Source: Curvularia sp. ZM96
Taxonomy: Eukaryota > Ascomycota > Dothideomycetes > Pleosporales > Pleosporaceae
Length of the DNA stretch: 64,000 nucleotides
Assembly (NCBI GenBank): GCA_022457065.1
Contig: JAJGBQ010000003.1
Span: 2,418,001 to 2,482,000, forward strand
Direction: 5' to 3'
Shown: piece by piece, positions 44,601 to 54,940 of the stretch
How positions within the stretch are numbered: the first letter of the stretch is position 1
How the letters are laid out: every line of letters starts with the position of its first letter
Translations under genes and position numbers: made by a program
Notes under the pieces: model-generated
Seen by the model: only the letters and a program-made list of their open reading frames with translations
The model's database searches: none
Told to the model about the DNA's origin: nothing

Positions 44601-44820
44601 CTCAAAATCAGCAACAACATGGCGGACAGGATGATGCTTGGAGCAACAGTTCAGGAGGCCGACCCAATCCGATTGTGCCTATGAGCTTAAATGTGGATGA
44701 CTGGTACGTAAAATCTCTGAATTCTTATCGATGTAACTGACACCATTGGTTAGGTTCAATTTCTTTGGTATCAACGGCGAGACGGACATGTCACATCTGT
44801 TCCAACAAGGCCCTTCATAA
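41647..44820 (+). CDS. farA: Zn2Cys6 transcription factor FarA/CTF1-like (fatty-acid and cutinase regulator)
   Basis: Seven-exon model: 41647-41741, 41792-41886, 42040-42056, 42116-42240, 42302-43510, 43558-44703 and 44754-44820; 917 aa, close to the usual length of about 900. The zinc cluster starts at Cys62 (SRACETCHARKVRCDAASLG, then PCTNCTAFGIEC) and is assembled from three exons, one of only 17 nt. A basic linker (PKRKKTQTARAKDGE) and the fungal-specific TF domain follow (EAFFKWVAPVVPVINRSRF, GWYWEGPEDVTKNVFYWTRV, KRIWWTLYSRDR). The C-terminal Gln/Pro/Met-rich region ends in the conserved WFNFFGINGET block encoded by the last exon. In Aspergillus and Fusarium this family activates genes for fatty-acid use and cutinase through CCTCGG elements. 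Every junction keeps frame. Confidence 0.93.
41973..41986. promoter_or_regulatory. Paired CCTCGG elements in intron 2 of the FarA/CTF1-like gene
   Basis: Two CCTCGG hexamers (41973-41978 and 41981-41986) separated by two bases. CCTCGG is the established core bound by FarA/FarB/CTF1-type proteins. Their presence inside the regulator's own intron allows autoregulation, but the hexamer is also frequent by chance. Confidence 0.3.
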
Positions 44821-45811
44821 GCTTTTAATAATGCAGCATTATTGTATATTTTCAATCAACACATTGCTTGAGCGTCATTTTGCTGGACAAGGCATCTCAA
44901 GGCGTATGGACATGTCCGTTCCTAGGTTCAGCCGTAAAAACGCAGCTCGTTATAACCTGTACATTATTATACAAAAACAATGAATGAGCGATTATGGATG
45001 CAAGCTTGTCCCGTCACAGCTCGGTGTCTATCTGTTCCTTGCCAAGATAATGGCGTGTAATGCATAAATGGCTTGATGGTGTGTGGGAGCATCTTCAACA
45101 CACCCCAGTGGCACTATTATGCAATAGTGTTGGTTCGTTGGCGTCTGCTCTGGCATTGCCATGCTTGTTAAGAAGCCAGTGTATCGCCCCTGGCTGACTT
45201 TGATACAAGGTGCCTGTGGCTTTCTCTATTCTATCCAATCAAGATAAAGTTAATCCCATCCCCGCGGAAGTGGGCATGAGTATGGATTTTCATCCCAAGC
45301 TCACTCGATACTTTGCAGTGGTGGATGATCCACTGGTTGCCGTCCCCCGCATTTTGTGCTAGATCTGATCCAGTCTAGCGCCCTTTGGCTTTCGGAACCT
45401 CCAACTTCATGCACGCGAGACGGGGACCAGAACAACGTGAGCCAAACGCATCAAGGCACACAAGAGTGGGCTTGTAATTCTGTATTCAGGTTCGTGACAA
45501 TTCTGAGCGCAAAACTCCCACTACTCCCCTTGCTTCTCCGCGACTCGTAAATTCTGGATCGGATTCGCACCACGCCGCACGTCGCAACCAAGCTACCCAT
45601 TCCTGTGCCCCCAACCTCACCTGTGAAGTAGTTGCATCATCACCAGGTCCCTGGTTTGCTACTTTATTTCCGCGCATGCTTTCTCACTCCTCCTCGATAC
45701 CGCCCCCTAGTCCGCCGCGCCGCCTCGGGACTGCTATTTTGACAACAGCATACTGACCATCCAACCCCTCTAGACCAGAGCGCATAATCGCCACGACATA
45801 CGCCTTCAGGC
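44821..45811. other. Intergenic region upstream of NOT2
   Basis: About 1 kb holding the 3' end of the FarA/CTF1-like gene and the promoter and leader of NOT2. Short frames on both strands look accidental. Confidence 0.5.
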
Positions 45812-47704
45812 ATGTTTCAAACGCAGCAAAATCCGGCCCGCGGGGCACCGTTAGGCGCGAACCGATTACAAAACGGGAAGATGGGTGAGATTGTCCTTCA
45901 AGGGACAGATGCATCAGTAGGCTGACTTCGGTTTGCGGCAGGAGGCGGATCTCAATGGGGGTTTGGAGCTCCCATGGGTGCGCCAGGACTATCAAACGCG
46001 CAAACACGGACAAACAATGGCGCCATGTCGAGCTTTGCGCAAGCAATGGGGGGTTCACAACCACATACGCCGCTCAATCTTGAGTAAGTCAGCCTTGACC
46101 ATAACGGGGGAAGATCCAACAAGACTGTGTGTGGGTGAAGTCGAGCCTACAATATGGAATCCTGTGCGAAGCATGATCTGGATGTTAACAGTCATAGGGA
46201 ATTCCCCTCATTATCGGGCGCACAGCAGACACAGCAGAACACGTCTGCACAGCAGATGTGGGCGAACCCAACCCTACGAACCACGCAGCAAAACCAACAG
46301 AATACGATAGGACGACCACAAGGACAAGGTCAACAGCAAGGACAGGGACAGGCTGGGCAAGCTGCGAATCAGCAACATCAGAACCAGGGCCAAGACGATT
46401 CGTCGCAAAGTCAATTCTCAGGAGCCGGCGATGATTATCGATTCGGCGGACAAGGAGGTGTCGGACAGCTTGGAGGCGTTCAGCCGCAGACGGGCAATAT
46501 TGACGAGTTCCCACCGTTAGGAGGCGCTGGCGGAGACATTGCTCCAGATCGACGAGCGGGGCTGATACAAAATGCCGCGGCATTTGGAACCAACGCGAAC
46601 GCGTTCCCAGGGCTCGGACAAACACGGAATGGTCTCTCCAGCCCAACGGACAGTCAGCAAGATCGGGGTATCAATCCCACTGTGGGCGGACGCGGGCTTC
46701 CAGGTGGAGGTAGGCAAACGCAAAACCCCGCAGATATCCAGCCACTTACCCAATCAGCATCGCGGACTCCGTTTGAAAACATGCGAGCAGGCAACCCAAC
46801 AGATGTAAGTGCGCTATATGAGCGCGCAGCACATTAGCTGACATTACCAAGAACAACCAACGGACAGGCCAGCCTGGCAACATGTTTTCCCTAGGTCCCC
46901 AGATAGGGATGCGATCTGGTGGTGACCTCGCTCCAGGAGCTCAACGGCCTCAGCAAGGCCAGTTCGAGCAGACATTTGGAGGAGACGCTTTGGGTTCACC
47001 AAACGCTCAAACTATGCCACACAAGAAGCTGTCCGAAATGACCGACGCAGAGCGATATGGCTTACCTGGGCTTTTGTCTATGATTCCTATGGAGAGTCCT
47101 GATTATTCTACACTAGCCATGGGACAAGATTTGACCGTGCTGGGCTTGGACTTGAGTCGGCCTGAGTAAGACGCTTTCCATCTATGCTGTACTGCTGCTA
47201 ACAGTCCTTTTAGCAACTCACCACTACATCCCACCTTTGGCTCGCCTTTTGTGGAATCGAATGTCAAGCCAGTAATACCACCGGATTTTACGCTTCCGGC
47301 AGCGTATACGGTGACGAATGTGCCGCCTCTGCATTCCAAGATGACCAGTTTCTCAGCAGAGACCCTTCTCGCCATCTTCTACCAATATCCAAGAGATATC
47401 TTGCAGGAAATTGCCGCACAAGAGCTGTACAACCGTGACTGGCGGTGGCATATCAAACTCCAGCAGTGGATGATGAAGGACCCAGATCTTCCAGCGCCAA
47501 TCCGACTTTCACCAAAGGAAGAACGTGGCTGGTATCTCTTCTTCGATGTCAACAACTGGAGGAGAGAGAGGGTATGTATTTTTATTATTATTCAGATCAG
47601 CGGTCCTGGTTGCAATGTCTAACTTGAAGCAGAGAGAATTCGAACTGAATTACGATCACCTTGATCAACGTCACGGCAGCCCTGCAATGGCTGGTCAGAT
47701 GTAG
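45812..47704 (+). CDS. not2: CCR4-NOT complex subunit NOT2
   Basis: Core subunit of the CCR4-NOT deadenylation and transcription-control complex; it pairs with NOT3/NOT5 on the NOT1 scaffold. Six-exon model: 45812-45884, 45942-46083, 46198-46804, 46852-47165, 47214-47571 and 47633-47704; 521 aa. The N-terminus has SFAQAMGGSQPHTPLNL then EFPSLSG, the conserved N-terminal NOT2 signature. The middle is Gln/Gly-rich. The C-terminal NOT2_3_5 domain carries FGSPFVESNVKPVIPPDFTL, YNRDWRWHIKLQQWM and ERGWYLFFDVNNWRRER. The last exon adds REFELNYDHLD. All joins keep frame; the first intron has the weakest donor context (GTGAGA). Confidence 0.92.
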
Positions 47705-48165
47705 GGAACCTGGGGCTTTCAGAAAGGGCTGTATAGTTATGATAGATATGGTCGGGAATGGGCTGCACGACTGGAGACTGCAATTGCCACCGGGAAGAAT
47801 GAAAGGTCCTGGCAGTGCCTAGAGCATTGTCAGGCTGTCATGATGTCATCTGAATTTGTGTGTGATGTGATGTCTTGCAATATGTACCTGGAGATTGTGA
47901 CGAGTGAGTACTCTCGTCGCTATATATGCATGCAGAATGAACTGCTCGGTCTAATTCCTACGTAGTTCGACTTCTAAATCATCTTATCTTCTACATCTTA
48001 TTTTCTAAGTCCAAGGTTTCTTGTCACCCAAATAATACAGTCATACACAAAAGGCGTAGCTCGCACAAAAACATGGATATGATTAAAATAAATGCTCAGT
48101 CCTGTCATCAAAACATCATCACACCACATCTCAGTCTCCACCCAAACTCCTGGCTCCTCGCTCCT
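47705..48165. other. Intergenic region between convergent 3' ends
   Basis: This stretch holds the 3' ends of NOT2 (plus) and of the broken kinase-like gene (minus). T-rich and AT-rich; no gene supported. Confidence 0.5.
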
Positions 48166-49203
48166 CTATACCCTACATCCGCCCCCACATCTCTGGATCC
48201 GCCAACCACACCCCAAACACCCTCCGTACACCCTGCCAGTCCCTTCTTCCGTCTCAGCTTTCTCATCATCCACAAACGCGACATTATTCCTGCCCCCAAA
48301 ATCCACAGCCCACGCATCCATTGCCTCGTCGATGAGAATATTCATCGGATGCACATCTCCCCACACTATACCTTTTGCATGCAGTTCCGTTACGATATGG
48401 GAAACCTGTTGCTCCCATTTGGCGTGAAGATCGGATTTGCACTGGAGGGCTGGAGTGCGCAGGTGGTTGCCGCGGATGTAAGTGATTAACGTACCCATTG
48501 CGATCTGCTGGTGGTGCTCGCCCGACACCACGATGCCACGTAGTTCGGGGACGCGGAGGCGAGTGGCTGCTAGTCCGGACTGAGTGATTTACGAGAGGAT
48601 GCGCAACTCGCGTTGGAATTCTGCTTCGCGCATGTCGAGACGGGGTTTGAAGTATAGGGCTTCTCCGGTGGGTGTGATGACTTTTCCTTGGATGGCGTCG
48701 AGAGACTGGCTGTCGGATGTTGTTGGTGCGATTTGGATGTCTCGGGCGTGGAGGAAGGGAATGTTGCTGCATGCTTTGGGTAAATCGGCAGTGCGCATGG
48801 GAGCAGTAAAGAAGGCGAGTGTGTAGAGACGTGTGTCTTTGCCTTTGATGTATATCTCGTTGCCATTGCGATCCTGGATAAGTTCCAGATTGTATGTTGG
48901 TGAGCGGAGAAAAGATTCCAGACTGAGATTCTCAAGGGTCGTATGTGGAGCTAGTTTTTCGATCACAGGGAGACAGTGTTGGTAAATGGGGTCAAGAAGC
49001 AGCATGTTGTTCACTTGGCTCCATGGGCGTGTTTTCCACAGTTCCATCTGTTGGAGTAGCGTTTTGCCGAGGCTGGTGCCTTTTATCCGTGCCATCTCGA
49101 CAGTGATGCGGAATTGGGTGTGGCCGCGCAGGACGGTCATATGGCATTTTGACTCGGTGATGTGACCTAAAGGGCCCATGCTGATGAAGTAGTACTGACT
49201 CAT
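48166..49203 (-). pseudogene. Kinase-like (aminoglycoside-kinase/PKL fold) gene with one in-frame stop
   Basis: A single minus-strand frame from the ATG at 49203 to the stop at 48166 (345 sense codons plus one internal stop). The only break is a TAA at 48591-48589, between ELRILS and ITQSGLAATRLRVPEL. Before it lies an N-terminal half (MSQYYFISMGPLGHITESKC to LYFKPRLDMREAEFQRELRI). After it lies the kinase-like catalytic loop GIVWGDVHPMNILID with Asp and Asn in place, and the DFG-like AVDFGG. The break sits where the N-lobe helix continues. No intron of usable size removes it: the only GT-AG pair nearby would be 23 nt. A single C-to-T change (CAA to TAA) would explain it. The family is common in filamentous fungi as uncharacterised kinase-like proteins. 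A sequencing error or programmed readthrough remains possible. Confidence 0.75.
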
Positions 49204-50060
49204 CGTGTTGAGTGTGAACTTGGAGTGTTGATTGTGGAGTATTCAAGGTGAAGATGGGACTGTAATCTGATACGAATACCGAAGATCTAGGCATCAACAT
49301 CAGAGTTCAACAGGGTGATCATGTGATCAATATACGATCTCGAACACTAAATGAATAGACTGAGCCGACTTACCCATGTGTGATGGAAGTGGGATTTCAG
49401 GTGACAAGTGTAGTGCTTGTTAATGGGTAACTGCTTGTACGAAACCATTTAGCGATGTTGAATTATTGAGGAATCTCACTAATGGGCTTCCAAGGCTTCC
49501 GTGTTTCTCATCAGGACAACACGATGGCATATAGAGACGATAATTCTGCTTTTCTTCTCACTATGTTCACTTGAGTCTTGGAAAAGCTTTCCAGCGCATC
49601 GAGACTTTTCAAGCCAAATTGCAATATAGAAAATCTCAAATCAGCTACAAAACTAGATAAAAATCTCAATTCTTATGATGTGTTATATGACTAGTGATTT
49701 TAGGTTCGACTTTATAAGTTACATGTGTTTAGTTATCTAAGTTCTTTCAATCAAAATGTCAACATAGATAAAAGGGTGATCATACGGCAAGCTAAACTGT
49801 CATGTAACGAGCTTCAAGGCCGAGATCTGCTTCTGCGCTAACAGCAGGCTTGAAGGGCCGATCTAGTTACGGATAGGAAGAGGCCTAATGAAGGAAGGAC
49901 AGGTGACGTGGAATTTATATATGTAGAGCGTACAAAGCCTTCGAAATAAGAAGAAAAAGATAGCAATAGGACTAACGCTACAGGTGTTCTCGCCGACTAC
50001 TAGGTTGTGAAAGAAGTGCCTAATACATCATTATCCCAATAGATTAGTGTCTAACTAAGC

Positions 50061-50222
50061 CTAAAGAAATTCGCCATAGTGAACCGGACTAATCCTCCCA
50101 GCGTCGAATTCCGGATATGCAGAAATCAACCTCGCATACTGCTGCTCGTTTGCAAGGCCAATTTTCCCAAGCTTGGCCAAGTATTCCGCCACCCAATCAT
50201 GTGGCAACACTATGTTAACCAT
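50061..50222 (-). pseudogene. 53-codon ORF, possible C-terminal gene relic
   Basis: Minus-strand frame from the ATG at 50222 to a TAG at 50063-50061. The translation reads like a real protein end: VLPHDWVAEYLAKLGKIGLA then LISAYPEFDAGRISPVHYGE. It has balanced composition with amphipathic helices, in contrast to the AT-rich bases around it. A splice acceptor-like CAG lies just upstream, so it may be the last exon of a decayed gene. Family not recognised. Confidence 0.4.
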
Positions 50223-50822
50223 ATCAACTGAATGTCCAAGTCAGTCAGCTTAGGCGTCATCCACTTATCGCGATACTCGCTACTGTCTTTTCTTTTCCTC
50301 CAACACCGCTAAACTACTGCACGACAATAGACACAGCTTTCCTGGCTTTGTTTTACGATTTAATGCAATATTTTTACTCTATATATACAGCTCTAGCGGA
50401 CGCAACTTCAGCACTATTGCACAGCTGTGAATTCCCCGCTCACATACTTCGCAATCAGGCAAGTTATCTATTGGCATCATCCACTTTCGATGCAGGGGAA
50501 AACTGCTGAAAAACGGTATCTTTCTATTAAAAGAATGACCGAATAATCAGTAAGTTATAGTAAGAACAAGATGAATAGTAAAAGGATGAATATCCAGCAA
50601 TACAGAGGATAACAGAGACCCGAGATGCAGCCAACCCCTCTACAGCGCCCCCCTTTGGACCAAGAGGGGCAATAGAATACACAAAAGGACAAATGCTCAC
50701 ACCCGCCCTTCTTCTCCTCGAACTTATATTTAGACCTATTCTTTATAAATAGTCGGAAATAGATTACCAAGCAATAAACTCAATCGCCATCTCACAAGCC
50801 CACCTCTAGGCTGAGCACCTGC

Positions 50823-50824
<2 letters not shown>

Positions 50825-50857
<33 letters not shown>
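50825..50857. repeat. (AG)n microsatellite
   Basis: About 16 uninterrupted AG units in the gene-poor stretch. Likely polymorphic. Confidence 0.95.
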
Positions 50858-50860
<3 letters not shown>

Positions 50861-52946
50861 CGATATCAAGCCGCCCTCAGAACTCGGCAGGGAGGGGGCC
50901 ACGGGGACCCCGAACGCCACTCAAAAGCTGTGCTTGTTGGGCTTCATCCTGTTGGGCAGCTAAGACGGGCATGAATTTCTATTTCGATATGTGATCGGCA
51001 AGTAGACGTTGGATACTGTCTGTTGTATGGATAGACATGTCATGCATTATCTATTGTATTGTTTTTTTCTTTTCTTATAGGTACGGAAAAGGGGAGATTT
51101 GGCCCTGGTCTTTGCATATATGTATTGCTGTTGTGGACGCGCGCTAGAGGATGATCTTACGGTAGGCACATAGATAGGCGGGGGAAATATCGTGATCATG
51201 TGTTTGTTACAGAAAAATGGATAGCTTGGATCTCGTGCATATCCTATTAGTGAAGTGGAAATAGGAGGTGGAGAGAATAGGGGGGGAATATGTCGCTATA
51301 TTGTAGAAAGACCGACTGTGTGAGCTTAGAAATTTTCATGAGGAAGCAAGTATTACAAGAATGATTGATTCTAGTACCGAGCTTTGCTTATGTTCTTGTT
51401 CATGCATCGCAACTGCATAATCACGGGCCACGGAGAGAATTCGCCACCTACCGGTCCCTTCCTAGAGTCATTAGTCTTGTTATCGCTTGAATCTGCCCGT
51501 AACTTGTTGATCTTATGGACTTTGAGCCGGATCGCCGTCTGAGTTCCCTCAGCCAGGTCGTACACAAGAGGCAAAGTATGACAAGATCTTGCACCATGTG
51601 AGGGTGCCCAACACGTCAAACGGCTGGGTCTCTACGGCGCTGGCGTCAGCGGGAACACCGAGCTAGGTTGAGGCTACGAATGTCACTTATCACAAAAGTT
51701 AAAGAAAGGTCTGGCCAATGCCACGGTGACATAATTCGACCCCCTCCGCAACGCAAGGCTCACCGGCACGAGCAAAGGTAATGACCCGGAAGTCATTTCG
51801 GTCAGCTCTTGCCTCGGAGAAATGACTGGTTTGCCTTACAAGTCTAGAGATACGCCTTGGGCATCGTCAAAAAGACCGGTAGTGAATGCGTTGTCGTTGT
51901 TTGTCTCAGTGATGCAGCCGCTGCCTTGGCTAATCTGGAGCAGGATGATTACGATTACTTACTTTGACAGCAAGTCTAGTGCCAGCTGTCGTATTCAGCT
52001 GACACCAGTCACCGACAGGCTGCAGCTTCTAGGGGTGAATCATGGTCTAGTCTCTTGTCCAGCATGTCTTAACAACGAGTGGACGATGAGAACATCCGAC
52101 GGCAACAATGTGATTTGAGCATTGGCCATGATTCAAATCAGCTGCGTTGTATAGGTATAGTCGATGCCGACTGGATAGCCACCTCAAGCAAGGAGAATAC
52201 TCGTTCAGGGCGGGGCTGATGTTGCGGAATCAATACAGCATCTCCATGTCGCGGAACTGTGGCGTTGCTGAGTGTCCGTCCCCAGACGATGGGATCTAAT
52301 TTATAAAACTTGTATGGGGCAACAGTCGCATCTTGTGACGGCTCTCGTGCTGTGTCCTCATTAGAGCCCGTTTTAAGGGTTTAGTTGAAATGTGACTCGT
52401 GTGGCTAATCCTATTGCGTAATGAACGTCTTAGGCCGGTGATATCCTGATCCGGAGACGAAACAGCGAACCCCATTCATAGCCGCATCATTTGCTTCCAC
52501 GACATCCGCACAGACCAATCGTTCTTGAGCTTTGCCAGCGGCTTCGTGATCATACAGTGGGCTTGTCGTACATGTAGATCTCGGGCAGTGACTGGCATTA
52601 GCTTCCCAAGGCTACAGGCACAGCTCGCCTGCTTGGACACCGAATAGGACTTCAAGATGTTCTCCATTCAATAAAGAAAACTGAGCCAAACTAAGAGACC
52701 ATCATTGTGGTGTCTTGGCTGACGCATGCTAGGGGCCAAGGAGTTGCGCATTCAATCGTACAAGCTACCTGTTCATCCTATCCACACAGGCCTAACACGT
52801 ATCTACCCAAGGCATGCATCTGTCCATAGACAAAGAAACGGAGTGATTTTAGAATCCTTTCGGGGTCACCGATTGACCAAGTGTTTAGTATTGATTTGGT
52901 GATTTGTGCGGATGCCATCGGCCGCTCCGTACGACGCCAACGTTCG

Positions 52947-53729
52947 CTACCGAGCCGTGTGGGTGCCAACCGAGCCAAATTCCATATCAGTATGAATTAA
53001 TGGAGGAATCGTATGCATTGGGTGATACTGAAGTGTCGAAAAGTCCTCACAGTGTCTGGAATGTGTGGACAGTATGGAAACCGTTGCATTCTGGTGGTGC
53101 AGACGGTTGGTTTGCGAAACACCAATAGACATGGCAAATAAAGGGCGCACGAATGTCTCCAAACCGGGCGTCGAATCAAATTTGGGGTGTTTGTCTTCCC
53201 ACGATTCCGGTAGCCGTTTGTGTAAGCTGTGCCGGTTCAACAGTTCCACTGGATCCGCTGTGCGAGTCTTCCATCCGTAGACGATGGGCAGTTCGCGCAC
53301 GTAGGCTAGCTGCTGTCCTGTAATCGAAGCCCATTGTAGTCTCGTGTTCTCTGCGTCAAATTGGCTGATCGAGGAACGCACCGAGGGGGCAACAAGCACG
53401 AAGTAGCAGTGTGCCTTGCGTTGGCTCGCGCACGAGGTAGAGATGAAAAGCATGCGTGCAGGAGAACAAGTAAGCTGAGTATCAGTTGACCGCCGCTTCA
53501 CTCTCAGGAGTGAAGGAAAGCTAGCTGAACGACGGAAGGCTGTCGAGGTCATGCTGGCGCCCACGCAGTCATCAGTCGTTGCAGATGTTTCGTCTAAGAA
53601 TGATGTGCATGGGCGGATCCAGTGGCCAGGACCCTGGAGCTCAGTTGACAAATCTACGAAACGGCCTATCCAATAGTACCTTGTTCTTGCGCGGTAAGCA
53701 AGTCTGGCCTGATTGTTGTTTATAGACAT
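52947..53729 (-). CDS. Hypothetical 260-aa ORF, status uncertain
   Basis: Minus-strand frame from the ATG at 53729. The C-terminal half reads like protein (WASITGQQLAYVRELPIVYG, PVELLNRHSLHKRLPESWED), while the N-terminal half is Ser/Thr/Arg/His-rich. No signal peptide or domain was recognised. The length is more than expected by chance at this base composition, and other short minus-strand frames with similar texture lie on both sides (51371-51619, 52476-52667, 52778-52978, 53741-54289). It may be an exon of a larger or decaying gene. Confidence 0.3.
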   Translation of the reverse strand: MSINNNQARLAYRARTRYYWIGRFVDLSTELQGPGHWIRPCTSFLDETSATTDDCVGASMTSTAFRRSASFPSLLRVKRRSTDTQLTCSPARMLFISTSCASQRKAHCYFVLVAPSVRSSISQFDAENTRLQWASITGQQLAYVRELPIVYGWKTRTADPVELLNRHSLHKRLPESWEDKHPKFDSTPGLETFVRPLFAMSIGVSQTNRLHHQNATVSILSTHSRHCEDFSTLQYHPMHTIPPLIHTDMEFGSVGTHTAR

Positions 53730-54816
53730 GGTACTCAATTTCAATAAACGTGTACGGCTATGGACAGGCGTATCTCATAGTTGAAGCAGGCATCGACCCA
53801 GGCCAGAACTTTGCTTTTGGCAGTGATTTGATCAGGAGACCCGGACTGGCAGTGGTGGTGTAACCAGTCATACGCAATAGTCGGCAGACAGTTGCTGCGC
53901 CAGCGTGGCAATGATGCAACATCGAGCCTTTGTCGAGTCGGCTGAGACAATCGAGAAGGGTCTATCAAATGTTTTGGTCTTTCCGACGGTGCATCTGAGG
54001 CGGCTGCAGGTCGCCATGAATCTATCGATGGCGGCCACGGGTCTCCTGCTGGTCATGAGTGTCACGAGATAGACGGGAGGCTGCAGGCCATTGTGTGTCG
54101 ATAGTACCAGTAGACGCCCTGCAGGGCAGTCGAGCGCTTGGTGATCCCAGGATGCACTGTGAAGTCTCTGGAAGCGGCAGTGTCCAGAGTCCACTCAGCC
54201 ACCATCTCCCTCTGCCCCTTCAACGGCTGTCGTGCTAGGATGCAGTGGTATGCCATGGCAAGTGCCGAAATTGCAGAGAGAGCGGACACAAAGTCGGTGA
54301 GGTTGTCGGGGAATAAGCGACAGCCCTGCCTGCCTTTGCATCTGCCCTCGGAAGCAGCGTCAGATGACGATGATTGGGAGGAGGAGAGCGAAGATCAGCG
54401 TGGAGATGAGGTCCTTGACCTCCAGGCTAGCAAGGCAACGCGGAGAAGCGGAAACTCCCATGGCATGTCAGGCCATGGTCAGCGACGATATGAGAGATCA
54501 AAAAGTGGATGCGACGGGGCATGGGGGAGTGAGATGCCACCCTACGGCGAGCTGATTGTCTCTCTCTGTCTTGCTGTCTCTGTCTCCAAGCAAGCAAAAA
54601 AAAAAAAAAAGTCCCGCTGCCGAGGCTGTCGCGTCGTGGGCAGCGATGACGATGGGGATTTGGCATGGGGAAGTTTGCAGACGGCGGCCGTGCGACTGTA
54701 GGCTGCCGCCAAGACGCGTTAGCATCGAAAGAGGGAAGAGGCGGGTGCAGGCGGGGTGGACGAAGAACCGCGGGAAGGCGCACGTTACCACCGGGCGGTC
54801 CTTCCCGATTGCTTCT

Positions 54817-54846
54817 GCCGCCGCCGCCGCCGCCGCCGCTGCTGCA
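54817..54846. repeat. (GCC/GCT)n trinucleotide repeat
   Basis: About ten GCC/GCT units in the GC-rich, promoter-like stretch at the start of the presumed XprG/VIB-1 leader. Confidence 0.85.
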
Positions 54847-54940
54847 GCTCACGCCTCTTCCCCGTGCGTCCTTGGTCGACGCCTTGCCTTGTCCATCGCC
54901 CGCCCCCTCTCGTTAACCCCCCGTCATCTCGAAAACGCAA

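Larger units (their letters stand above)
49204..54940. other. Gene-poor, partly AT-rich stretch
   Basis: About 5.7 kb upstream of the broken kinase-like gene. 49.3-50.6 kb is clearly AT-rich. Beyond the relic ORFs listed separately I see only microsatellites. No transposase, reverse transcriptase or integrase motif was recognised. From about 54.6 kb it turns GC-rich and pyrimidine-rich, like a promoter. Confidence 0.45.

Noticed and set aside
48567..48589. A 23-nt GTAAAT...CTAG segment that would remove the TAA of the kinase-like gene as an intron.
   Set aside because: Far below the minimum size of spliceosomal introns in fungi, and its removal would shift the frame.
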